Assembly (NCBI GenBank): GCA_009379955.1 | Contig: WHST01000002.1 | Coordinates: 1-64,000 of the forward strand | Source: Streptosporangiales bacterium | Lineage (GTDB): Bacteria; Actinomycetota; Actinomycetes; Streptosporangiales; WHST01 | Reading direction: 5' to 3' | Length of the DNA stretch: 64,000 nt | Part shown: positions 8,159 to 15,463 of the stretch, piece after piece | Layout of the letters: each line of letters starts with the position of its first letter | Position numbering within the stretch: position 1 is the first letter of the stretch | Notes under the pieces: generated by a model | Databases searched by the model: none | The model's input: the letters and a program-made list of their open reading frames with translations, nothing else | Told to the model about the DNA's origin: nothing | Program-made: the position numbers and the translations under genes

Positions 8159-8890
8159 GTGCTTGGCATGATCCTTGCGGCCGGTGAAGGTCGTCGGCTG
8201 CGGCCGTACACGGAGAAGCTGCCGAAGGCCCTGGTGCCGGTCGACGGCGAGACCACGATCATGGACATCGTGCTGCGCAACATGGCCGCGGTCGGCCTGC
8301 GCGACGTCGTCGTGGTCGTCGGCTACGCCGCCGAGGCGGTCGAGGAACGCCGGCAGGAGCTGGAGTCGCGGCACGGTGTGCGCCTCACCCTCGTGCCCAA
8401 CGACAAGGCGACGCAGTGGAACAACTGCTACTCCCTCTGGCTGGCCAGGGAGTACTTCGCCGAGGGGGTGCTGCTCTCCAACGGCGACACGGTGCACCCG
8501 GTGTCGGTGGAGGAGACGCTGCTGTCCGCGCGGGGGCCCGGTGTGCTGCTCGCTCTCGACGACGCGAAAGCCCTCGCCGACGAGGAGATGAAGGTCACCC
8601 TCGACGGCTCCGCCCGCGTCTCCCGCATCACCAAGCAGATGGCGCCGAGCGACGCGCACGGTGAGTACATCGGCGTCACCCTGATCGAGCCGGCCGCCGC
8701 GCAGCCGCTCGCCGACGCGCTCGAGACGACGTGGCGACGCGACCAGGGTCTGTACTACGAGGACGGCTACCAGGAGCTCGCCGACCGCGGCGGCGACGTC
8801 CGTACCGCGTCGATCGGCACGGTGGAATGGGTGGAAGTCGACAACCACGACGATCTGGCTCGGGCACGGGAGATCGCATGCCGCTGCTAG
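8159..8890 (+). CDS. Sugar/alcohol-phosphate nucleotidyltransferase, LicC-like (CTP type)
   Basis: 243 residues. N-terminal MILAAGEGRRLRPYTEKLPK is the nucleotidyltransferase signature GxGxRxxxxTxxxPK. WNNCYSLWLARE and the metal-binding LLSNGD that follows are typical of cytidylyltransferases of the LicC / inositol-phosphate type. It should make a CDP-activated alcohol from CTP and an alcohol phosphate. The start is GTG 8159 (leaderless) or ATG 8168. The end overlaps the next gene by 13 bp, so coupled expression with the dehydrogenase is expected. Confidence 0.83.
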   Translation: MLGMILAAGEGRRLRPYTEKLPKALVPVDGETTIMDIVLRNMAAVGLRDVVVVVGYAAEAVEERRQELESRHGVRLTLVPNDKATQWNNCYSLWLAREYFAEGVLLSNGDTVHPVSVEETLLSARGPGVLLALDDAKALADEEMKVTLDGSARVSRITKQMAPSDAHGEYIGVTLIEPAAAQPLADALETTWRRDQGLYYEDGYQELADRGGDVRTASIGTVEWVEVDNHDDLARAREIACRC

Positions 8891-9951
8891 CGCGCATGGT
8901 CATGAGTCCGCTCGTCGTCGAGGTGCGCCCGGGAGCGGTGGCCGGCCTCGCGGACGTGCTCGCCGACCAGCGGATCTCGCCGAACGGTGTCGTCGCGGTC
9001 GTCGTCGGCGGCGGCCTCGGCGACCGGATCGCCGAGGAGCTGTCGCACACCCTCGGCAACGCCGACGTCTTCCTCGCGGCCGACGGCACCCTCGACGTCG
9101 CCGCCGAGATCGAGGTCGGGTTGCGCAAGCGGTCGTACGACGCCGTGGTGGGGATCGGCGGCGGCAAGACGCTCGACGTCGCCAAGTACGTCGCCAGCCG
9201 GCTCGGACTGCCGATGGTGGCCGTCGCCACCAGCCTCGCCCACGACGGCATCTCCTCGCCGGTGTCGAGCCTCGACCACGGCGGCGGCCGCGGCTCGTAC
9301 GGCGTGCACATCCCCGTCGCGGTGCTCGTCGACCTCGACTACGTGCGGGCCGCGCCGGCGCGGCAGGTCAGGTCGGGGGTCGGCGACCTGATCAGCAACC
9401 TCTCGGCGACGGCCGACTGGGAGCTCGCCAGGGAGGTCCGCGGCGAGCCGGTCGACGGGCTCGCCCTGTCGCTGGCCCGGGTGGGCGCCGACGCCGTGCT
9501 GAACCGTACCGACGGCATCGACTCGGATGCCTTCCTCGTGGTGCTCGCCCAGGGCCTCATCCTGTCCGGGCTCGCGATGGCCGTCGCGGGCAACAGCCGG
9601 CCGTGCAGCGGCGCCTGCCACGAGATCTCGCACGCGCTCGACCGGATGTCTCCCGGCTCGGGCACCCACGGCGAGCAGACCGGCTTCGGTGCGCTCTTCG
9701 CCACCTGGCTGCGTGGCGACCTCGACCTCGCCGGCGCGATCCACGGCTGCCTGCACCGGCACGGCCTGCCGACGCGACCGGCCGACCTCGGCCTGACCGA
9801 CGACGCGTTCGCCGCCGCGGTGGCGAACGCACCCGACACCAGGCCGGACCGCTATACGGTGCTCGAGCACCGCGAGGTCGACGCCGACCGTGCGGTCGCG
9901 TGGACGCGCGAGTTCGTGGCCTGGGCGGCGCGGCGTGAGGAGACCCGGTGA
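8878..9951 (+). CDS. Glycerol-1-phosphate dehydrogenase-like iron/zinc-containing alcohol dehydrogenase
   Basis: 357 residues of the AraM/EgsA-like branch. The NAD(P) motif is VGIGGGKTLDVAKYVA; metal ligands are seen as the Asp of GVGDLISNLSATADW, the His of CHEISHALD, and the His of GTHGEQTGFG. This matches sn-glycerol-1-phosphate dehydrogenases, which reduce dihydroxyacetone phosphate. Its position between a CTP-type nucleotidyltransferase and a CDP-alcohol phosphotransferase suggests it makes the alcohol phosphate that is then activated as a CDP derivative. The substrate could be another ketose phosphate. The start ATG 8878 overlaps the previous gene; ATG 8896 is an alternative. Confidence 0.83.
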   Translation: MPLLARMVMSPLVVEVRPGAVAGLADVLADQRISPNGVVAVVVGGGLGDRIAEELSHTLGNADVFLAADGTLDVAAEIEVGLRKRSYDAVVGIGGGKTLDVAKYVASRLGLPMVAVATSLAHDGISSPVSSLDHGGGRGSYGVHIPVAVLVDLDYVRAAPARQVRSGVGDLISNLSATADWELAREVRGEPVDGLALSLARVGADAVLNRTDGIDSDAFLVVLAQGLILSGLAMAVAGNSRPCSGACHEISHALDRMSPGSGTHGEQTGFGALFATWLRGDLDLAGAIHGCLHRHGLPTRPADLGLTDDAFAAAVANAPDTRPDRYTVLEHREVDADRAVAWTREFVAWAARREETR

Positions 9952-9999
9952 CGGGGCCGTACGCTGTCCCTCGCCTCGCACCGACCAGACCATGAGGAC

Positions 10000-10779
10000 G
10001 TGACCGTCATCAGCCCACTCGAGGCCTCGCCGGCGCAGATCCGCGAGATCGCGCAGCCGCCGGGGATCATGGACCGGCGCAGCGGCGAGCACTGGGCGGG
10101 CCGGCTGTACATGCGCCGCCTCTCGCCGTACGGCACCTGGCTGCTCGTCCGCACGCCGATCACGCCGAACGTGACCACCGGCCTGATGATCGTCGCCGGC
10201 GTCGCCGGCGGCGTCGTGCTGGCCCTCGGCGGGCTCTGGTCGGCGGTGGTGGCGGCGCTGCTGATCCAGCTCTACCTGCTGCTCGACTGTTCCGACGGCG
10301 AGCTCGCCCGCCTCACGGGACGGACGAGCATCGTCGGTGTCTACCTCGACCGGGTCGGCCACTACCTCGCCGAGGCCGCTCTGCTGGTCGGGCTGGGCAT
10401 CAGGGCCCAGGGCGAGCTCACCGGCGGCTGGGCGCAGCTCGGCGCGCTCGCGGCGCTCGGCGCGATCCTCATCAAGTCCGAGACCGACCAGGTCGACGTC
10501 GCGCGCATCAGGTCGGGCCTGCCGGCCGTCACCGAGGAGGCCGCGGAGCTGCGCAGCAGCCGGCTGGGCACGCTGCGCAGGATCGCGTCGCTGTTGCTGG
10601 TGCACCGCGTGATCCAGGGCATCGAGGTGTCGCTGCTCGCCGTCGTCGCGGCGGTCGTCGACGTCGTCACCGGCACTCTGGTGGGCACCCGGGTGCTGGT
10701 CGTCGCGTGCGTCCTGGTGGCGGGAGCGTTCGTGGTCCTCCACCTGATCAGCGTGCTGATGAGCAGGAGGCTGCGGTGA
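10000..10779 (+). CDS. CDP-alcohol phosphatidyltransferase-like protein with altered catalytic motif
   Basis: 259 residues with about five membrane helices. The family motif is at residues 96-121: D96, D99-G100, A103-R104, G113 and D117, but the fourth position (the proposed general base Asp) is His121, codon CAC at 10360-10362. The first part MDRRSGEHWAGRLYMRR is an amphipathic N-terminus. It should transfer a phospho-alcohol from a CDP carrier to a lipid or sugar, if active. It overlaps the following GT2 gene by four bases (GTGA), so both are probably made from one mRNA. Confidence 0.82.
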   Translation: MTVISPLEASPAQIREIAQPPGIMDRRSGEHWAGRLYMRRLSPYGTWLLVRTPITPNVTTGLMIVAGVAGGVVLALGGLWSAVVAALLIQLYLLLDCSDGELARLTGRTSIVGVYLDRVGHYLAEAALLVGLGIRAQGELTGGWAQLGALAALGAILIKSETDQVDVARIRSGLPAVTEEAAELRSSRLGTLRRIASLLLVHRVIQGIEVSLLAVVAAVVDVVTGTLVGTRVLVVACVLVAGAFVVLHLISVLMSRRLR

Positions 10780-11639
10780 ACGACGTCACGCTCTCGTGCG
10801 TGATCCTGACCATGGGTGACCGCCCGGGGGAGCTGCGCCGCGCGATCGACAGCGTCCGCGCCCAGCACGGCGAGCCGATCGAGGTCGTCCTGGTCGCCCA
10901 GGGCGCCGACGTCGACGACGTCCCCGACGACGTCACGTACGTCCGGCTACCTGAGAACGTCGGCCTGCCCGAGGGCCGCAACCGCGGTGCCGCCCGGGCG
11001 ACGGGCGACGTGGTGCTGTTCCTCGACGACGACGGCTGGTACCCGGAGCCGACGCTGGCCGACTGGGTCAGGGCGAGGTTCGCCACCGACCCTCGCCTCG
11101 GCATCATGTCGTTCCGCATCGTCGACGAGGAGGGCCGCAGCGCCCGCAGACACGTACCGAGGCTGCGGGCCGGCGACCCGATGCGGTCGGGCCAGGTGAC
11201 CACCTTCCTCGGCGGCGGCAGCGCCGTGCGGCGCGAGACGTTCGAGCGGGTCGGCGGGCTGCCGGGGGAGTTCTTCTGGACGCACGAGGAGACCGACCTC
11301 GCCTGGCGGGTGCTCGACGCGGGCTACCGGATCGTGTACGACGCGCGCGCGGTGATGGCCCATCCGCGCACGAGCCCGGCGCGGCACGCGAACTACCTCC
11401 GGATGAACGCGCGCAACCGGGTGTGGCTGGCCAAGCGCAACCTCCCGCTGCCGCTCGCGGTCGCGTACGTGGGGGACTGGTTCGCCGTCACCGTGGTGCG
11501 GGAACGCAGCGTCACGGCACTGCGTCCGTGGCTCCGTGGTTTCGCCGAGGGACTCCGTACGTCTGGAGGGCCGCGCCGGCCGATCGCCTGGCGTACCGCC
11601 TGGCGGATGGCCAGGCTCGGTCGCCCACCGGTCATCTGA
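10776..11639 (+). CDS. Glycosyltransferase family 2 (rhamnosyl/galactosyl-transferase-like)
   Basis: 287 residues from GTG 10776, overlapping the upstream stop codon (GTGA), with AGGAGG just before. GT-A features: LSCVILTMGDRPGELRRAI, LPENVGLPEGRNRG, VVLFLDDDGWY (DxD) and FFWTHEETDLAWR, the EETDLAWR region containing the catalytic base. There is no clear membrane anchor, so it is a peripheral cytoplasmic enzyme. Being last in the cytidylyltransferase-dehydrogenase-phosphotransferase row, it probably adds a sugar to the same phospho-polyol product. Confidence 0.87.
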   Translation: MNDVTLSCVILTMGDRPGELRRAIDSVRAQHGEPIEVVLVAQGADVDDVPDDVTYVRLPENVGLPEGRNRGAARATGDVVLFLDDDGWYPEPTLADWVRARFATDPRLGIMSFRIVDEEGRSARRHVPRLRAGDPMRSGQVTTFLGGGSAVRRETFERVGGLPGEFFWTHEETDLAWRVLDAGYRIVYDARAVMAHPRTSPARHANYLRMNARNRVWLAKRNLPLPLAVAYVGDWFAVTVVRERSVTALRPWLRGFAEGLRTSGGPRRPIAWRTAWRMARLGRPPVI

Positions 11640-11769
11640 CCAGGGGGCATATCATCGTGACCGTCGGGATCGGGCTTGCCGTGAACCTTCTGGTGTTCCC
11701 CGCCGTCCCAACCCCCGCGGCCGCGAACGCGAGTGCGTGAGTTCGACCATCGACCGAGGAGATGGCGCA

Positions 11770-12174
11770 GTGACCCAGCAACCCGGATGGAGCGACCCGC
11801 AGGGTGATCCCGGCGGTACCTCCCCGCAGTGGCACGACCAGCCGCCGGCCGACCAGGCGGGCTACGGCCAGCAGCAGTATGGTCAGCCACAGCCGTACGG
11901 CCAGGGCTACGGTCAGCAGCAGCCGATGTACACGTACCCGCCCTCGCGGCCCACCAACATGATGGCGATCCTCGCGCTGGTGTTCTGCTTCGTCTTCGCG
12001 CCGGTCGGGTTGATCCTCGGCATCATCGCGCGCAGGCAGATCGAGGAGACCGGTGAGGAGGGGCACGGGCTCGCTCTCGCCGGCACCATCATCGGCGCGA
12101 TCTTCACCGGGTTCGGCGTTCTCTACGTCGTCGTCGTCGTGATCGCCGTGGTGGCGTCCGCGTCGGCGGTATGA
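11770..12174 (+). CDS. DUF4190 domain membrane protein (copy 1)
   Basis: 134 residues from GTG 11770, with GAGGAG 8 bases upstream. The Gln/Pro/Tyr/Gly-rich cytoplasmic N-terminus (about 55 residues, GYGQQQYGQP-type repeats) is followed by two membrane helices: MMAILALVFCFVFAPVGLILG and the GTIIGAIFTG region. Between them is the conserved GxxARRQIEETGEEGxGLA loop. DUF4190 proteins are common small actinobacterial membrane proteins with unknown roles. Two further copies follow. About 130 bp upstream (11640-11769) hold no gene and only a weak TATCAT. Confidence 0.85.
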   Translation: MTQQPGWSDPQGDPGGTSPQWHDQPPADQAGYGQQQYGQPQPYGQGYGQQQPMYTYPPSRPTNMMAILALVFCFVFAPVGLILGIIARRQIEETGEEGHGLALAGTIIGAIFTGFGVLYVVVVVIAVVASASAV

Positions 12175-12206
12175 ACAACGAGCGATCGACCGAGGGGATG
12201 GACCAG

Positions 12207-12632
12207 GTGACTCAGCAACCCGGATGGAGCAACCCGCAGGGCGACCCCGGCGGCGCCTCCCCACAGTGGTACGACCAGCCGCCGGCGGACCAGCCGGGCT
12301 ACGGTCAGCAGCAGTACGGCCAGCAGCAGTACGGCGAGGTACAGCAGTACGGCCAGGGCTACGGTCCGCAGCAGCCGATGTACGTCTACCCGCCCTCGCG
12401 GCCCACCAACATGATGGCGATCCTCGCGCTCGTCTTCTGCTTCGTCTTCGCGCCGGTCGGGTTGATCCTCGGCATCATCGCGCGCAAGCAGATCAGGGAG
12501 ACCGGTGAGGAGGGGAACGGGCTCGCTCTCGCCGGCATCATCGTCGGCGCGATCTTCACCGGCCTGATCGTGCTGTACATCCTCTTCTACGTCGTCCTGT
12601 TCGGGATCCTGTTCGCCACGACCGGCGTGTAA
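12207..12632 (+). CDS. DUF4190 domain membrane protein (copy 2, recent duplicate)
   Basis: 141 residues. Its start GTG 12207 follows GAGGGG and matches the start context of copy 1; ATG 12198 and ATG 12171 (overlapping the previous stop) are alternatives. The protein repeats copy 1 almost exactly through the first helix and the ETGEEGxGLALAG loop, with one extra QQYG-type repeat. The second helix and C-terminus differ (LFYVVLFGILFATTGV). The DNA identity over the helix region shows a recent tandem duplication. Confidence 0.85.
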   Translation: MTQQPGWSNPQGDPGGASPQWYDQPPADQPGYGQQQYGQQQYGEVQQYGQGYGPQQPMYVYPPSRPTNMMAILALVFCFVFAPVGLILGIIARKQIRETGEEGNGLALAGIIVGAIFTGLIVLYILFYVVLFGILFATTGV

Positions 12633-12641
12633 GGTTCTCCT

Positions 12642-12661
12642 CGGCGGGAGCGGGCCCGCCG
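12642..12661 (+). terminator. Possible hairpin after DUF4190 copy 2
   Basis: CGGCGGG (12642-12648) and CCCGCCG (12655-12661) form a 7-bp GC stem with a 6-nt loop. There is no U-tract. It may end or attenuate transcription between the second and third DUF4190 genes. Confidence 0.35.
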
Positions 12662-12690
12662 TCTCACGACCAGGTGGGGATGTCGCGCTC

Positions 12691-13116
12691 ATGACGCAGC
12701 AGCCGGGGTGGAACGACCCTCAGACGCAGCCGTACGGCCAGGCAGGTGCCCCGATGGGGCAGCCGCAGCAGTACGGCCAGGTGCAGCCGTACCAGGCCCC
12801 GGCGTACCAGACGCCGATGGTGATGCAGCCGATGCCGACCTTCCAGGTCAAGGCGGCGAACAACACCATGGCGACCTGCTCGCTGATCTTCGCGCTCGTC
12901 GGCCTGATCTTCTTCCCGATCCTCGCCCAGATCCTCGCCCTGATCTTCGGCATCGTGGCGAAGGGCCAGATCAAGCGCACTGGTGAGGGCGGCGCGGGCA
13001 TGGCGACCGCCGGCATCATCATCAGCTCGATCATCCTGGGTCTCGCGGTCATCGGCACGATCTTCTGGATCGTGGTCGTCGTGATCCTGGGCGCCGCGGG
13101 CGTCGCGGCCAGCTGA
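12691..13116 (+). CDS. DUF4190 domain membrane protein (copy 3)
   Basis: 141 residues beginning MTQQPGWNDPQ, the same opening as the two copies before it. The N-terminus is rich in Gln, Tyr and Pro (QPQQYGQVQPYQ), then two helices around residues 58-85 (CSLIFALVGLIFFPILAQIL) and 105-135. The loop is KGQIKRTGEGGAGMATAG. It is the most diverged copy, with longer hydrophobic parts. The three genes form a small paralogue array; the function is unknown. Confidence 0.85.
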   Translation: MTQQPGWNDPQTQPYGQAGAPMGQPQQYGQVQPYQAPAYQTPMVMQPMPTFQVKAANNTMATCSLIFALVGLIFFPILAQILALIFGIVAKGQIKRTGEGGAGMATAGIIISSIILGLAVIGTIFWIVVVVILGAAGVAAS

Positions 13117-13141
13117 CTGACGCGAGACACTAGGGGCTCGG

Positions 13142-13948
13142 TCAGCGGGTCTTCTTCTCGAACGTCAGCAGCACGAACGTGTAGTCGAGGCCGTGCCGCG
13201 GCCAGTGCACCGGTCGTTCGGGGTGTGCGAGGTCGAGCTCGCCGCGGAGCGCGAGGCCGGCCCGGGCGGCGTCCGCGACCAGGGTCTCGATCTCGGCGGG
13301 TCCGAAGATGTGCACCGTCTCGCCGTACGCGGCGAGGTGGGCGGTGTCCGGCGGGTCCTTGTCGAAGTCGGTCGAGAGCACCAGCAGGCCGCCCGGACGC
13401 AGGATGCGTGCGGTCTCGGTCAGGAACGCGGGCACGTCGACGCCGTGCTCGATGACGCTCATGCAGGTAACGGCGTCGAGCGACCCGGAGTGCAGGCCGG
13501 TCGCGGTGATGTCGCCGTGCCGGAACTGCACCGGGCCGCGGTGGGTCGTGCCGGTGAACTCGGGGTTGATGCCGGCGAGCTCCCGCAGGCCGTACAGGCG
13601 CAGGGACGGGAGCACCGTCGAGTAGCGGGCGGCGCCGCCGTCGAGCACGCGCGCGTCGGTGCCGCAGTGCTCGACCACCGCGCGGACCGCGCCCAGCACG
13701 TCCCAGTTCTTCGCGCGCGTGGGGTGGAGCGGCAGCCGCAGCCGGCGGGCCTCGTGGACCGCCGCCTCGACCTCGGTGCGGCGCCTGAGCACGCCGGTCG
13801 GCGCCACCGTCGTCGGCAGGGGACGGGACGCGGCGGGCAGCAGGGCGCGCTCGGCCGTGCGTTGCACGCCGACCCTGCCCCACAGGGCGAGGTCCGCCGC
13901 GACCTTGGCGGCTCGCAGCGGCAGGCTGTCGGTGGGGAGGAGCTTCAC
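13142..13948 (-). CDS. Class I SAM-dependent methyltransferase
   Basis: 268 residues from GTG 13948. The SAM fold is seen from VLDGGAARYSTV (motif I, variant with few glycines), through FRHGDITATG and LDAVTCMSVIEHGVDV, to the post-motif ARILRPGGLLVLSTDF. This VIEHG/LRPGG pattern is common in methyltransferases of glycan or lipid pathways. It sits convergent to the DUF4190 genes and divergent from the DUF2079 gene within the envelope region, so a sugar O-methyltransferase is possible, but the substrate cannot be told. Confidence 0.8.
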   Translation of the reverse strand: MKLLPTDSLPLRAAKVAADLALWGRVGVQRTAERALLPAASRPLPTTVAPTGVLRRRTEVEAAVHEARRLRLPLHPTRAKNWDVLGAVRAVVEHCGTDARVLDGGAARYSTVLPSLRLYGLRELAGINPEFTGTTHRGPVQFRHGDITATGLHSGSLDAVTCMSVIEHGVDVPAFLTETARILRPGGLLVLSTDFDKDPPDTAHLAAYGETVHIFGPAEIETLVADAARAGLALRGELDLAHPERPVHWPRHGLDYTFVLLTFEKKTR

Positions 13949-14005
13949 GGCGGCAAACCCTACCCGCCCTTGCTCGGATGCCGCGGGAAGGATCGGTAGC
14001 CTGCG

Positions 14006-15463
14006 GTGGTGCTCCGACCTCGCGGCCGCCCCGCGCACATGTTGCGGCATCGCACCGGGGTCGGTGTCCTGACGCTCGCCGCGGTGGCCCTCTACGTCAC
14101 GTACGCGGTGAGCCGGCTGACCCGCTTCCGCGCAGCAACGTACGACCTGGTCATCTTCGACCAGGCGGTGCGCAGCTACTCCCGGTTCGAGCCCGGCCTC
14201 GCGCCGGTGAAGGGCGTGCACAACGACTTCGGCCCCGACTTCTCGGTGCTCGGCGACCACTTCTCGCCGATCCTGGCCGTCCTCGCCCCGCTCTACTGGG
14301 TGCACGACCGGCCGATCATGCTGGTCGTCGCGCAGGCCGTCCTGATCGCCGCCGCGATCCCGTTCGTCTGGGTGTTCGCGAACCGCCTCCTCGGTCCCCT
14401 CGCCGCCTACCTGGCGTCCGGGGCGTTCGCGCTGAGCTGGCAGGTCCAGTCGGCGATCGCGTTCGACTTCCACGAGGTGGCGTTCGCGGTGCCGCTCGTC
14501 GCGGTCGCCATGGAACGGTTCCAGGCCGCGCGGTACTGGCACGCGACGATCGCCGCGGGAGTGCTGCTGCTCGTCAAGGAGGACATGGGCTTCCTCGTGG
14601 CGGGCCTGGGGGTGCTGCTGATGTGGCGCGCGCGGCGCCGGCTACACGGCCTGGGCCTCGTCGTCGCCGGTCTGGCCATGGTCTGGTTGACGACGCAGGT
14701 GCTGATGCCGCTGGCGGGTGGACGGCCCGGCTACTACTGGCAGTACGAGGACCTCGGCGGGTCGCCGGGCGAGGCACTGCGGTTCATGGTCACGAACCCG
14801 CTCGAGACCCTGGCGCTGATCGTGACGCCGGAGACCAAGCTGCACACGCTGCTGTGGCTGTTCGTACCGTTGGCGTTCTGCGCCCTCGTGTCGCCGTACC
14901 TGCTGCCCGCCCTGCCGCTGCTCGCGGAGCGGCTGCTGGCGTCCAACCCGAACTGGTGGACGACCTGGCCGCACTACAACGCGTTCGTGGTCGTCCTGCT
15001 GTTCTGTGCTGGCATCGATGGTGCCGCCCGGGTGGCGCGGTGGGTCGGTCGGACGAGCGCGCGACGCAGGCGGGTCGTGCATGTCGGCTGGGCCGCGTTC
15101 ACCCTGGCGGCGGCCGTCGTGTCGGTCGGCCACTTCCCGTTCGGCAACCTCACGCACGACACGTGGTGGCCGGAGTCGGGGCGGCAGCGCGCGGCGGCGA
15201 CCGCGGTGGCGACGATCCCCGACGGCGCGACCGTCGAGGTGCTGAACAACCTCGGTCCCGCGCTCACCGGCAGGTGCGCCGTGCGGCTGCTCGACCGCAC
15301 CCCGCGTGACGCGCCGTGGGTGATCACCGACACGAGGATCCGCACGTTCCCGTTCCGCACCCTCGCCGAGCAGCGCGGCCGGCTGGGCGTTCTCGAACGC
15401 GACGGCTACCGCCGGGTGTGGAGCGGTCAGGGGTACGTCGTGCTGCACCGGAGCGGCTCGTGA
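14006..15463 (+). CDS. DUF2079 multi-TM membrane protein
   Basis: 485 residues with about 10 membrane helices. Conserved DUF2079 features: TYDLVIFDQAVRSYSRF and FGDHFSPIL-like LGDHFSPILAVLAPLYW near residues 45-100, which belong to the first extracytoplasmic loop with acidic residues in the position used by GT-C glycosyltransferases. DUF2079 proteins are thought to be GT-C-like enzymes using polyprenyl-phosphate sugars. The start is GTG 14006 or ATG 14039. The gene overlaps the next one by four bases (GTGA at 15460-15463), so the two are translationally coupled. Confidence 0.85.
   Translation: MVLRPRGRPAHMLRHRTGVGVLTLAAVALYVTYAVSRLTRFRAATYDLVIFDQAVRSYSRFEPGLAPVKGVHNDFGPDFSVLGDHFSPILAVLAPLYWVHDRPIMLVVAQAVLIAAAIPFVWVFANRLLGPLAAYLASGAFALSWQVQSAIAFDFHEVAFAVPLVAVAMERFQAARYWHATIAAGVLLLVKEDMGFLVAGLGVLLMWRARRRLHGLGLVVAGLAMVWLTTQVLMPLAGGRPGYYWQYEDLGGSPGEALRFMVTNPLETLALIVTPETKLHTLLWLFVPLAFCALVSPYLLPALPLLAERLLASNPNWWTTWPHYNAFVVVLLFCAGIDGAARVARWVGRTSARRRRVVHVGWAAFTLAAAVVSVGHFPFGNLTHDTWWPESGRQRAAATAVATIPDGATVEVLNNLGPALTGRCAVRLLDRTPRDAPWVITDTRIRTFPFRTLAEQRGRLGVLERDGYRRVWSGQGYVVLHRSGS

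Noticed and set aside
11423-11740. 105-codon frame with a hydrophobic end after the GT2 gene
   Set aside because: Mostly overlaps GT2 in another frame and has no ribosome-binding site; probably chance.
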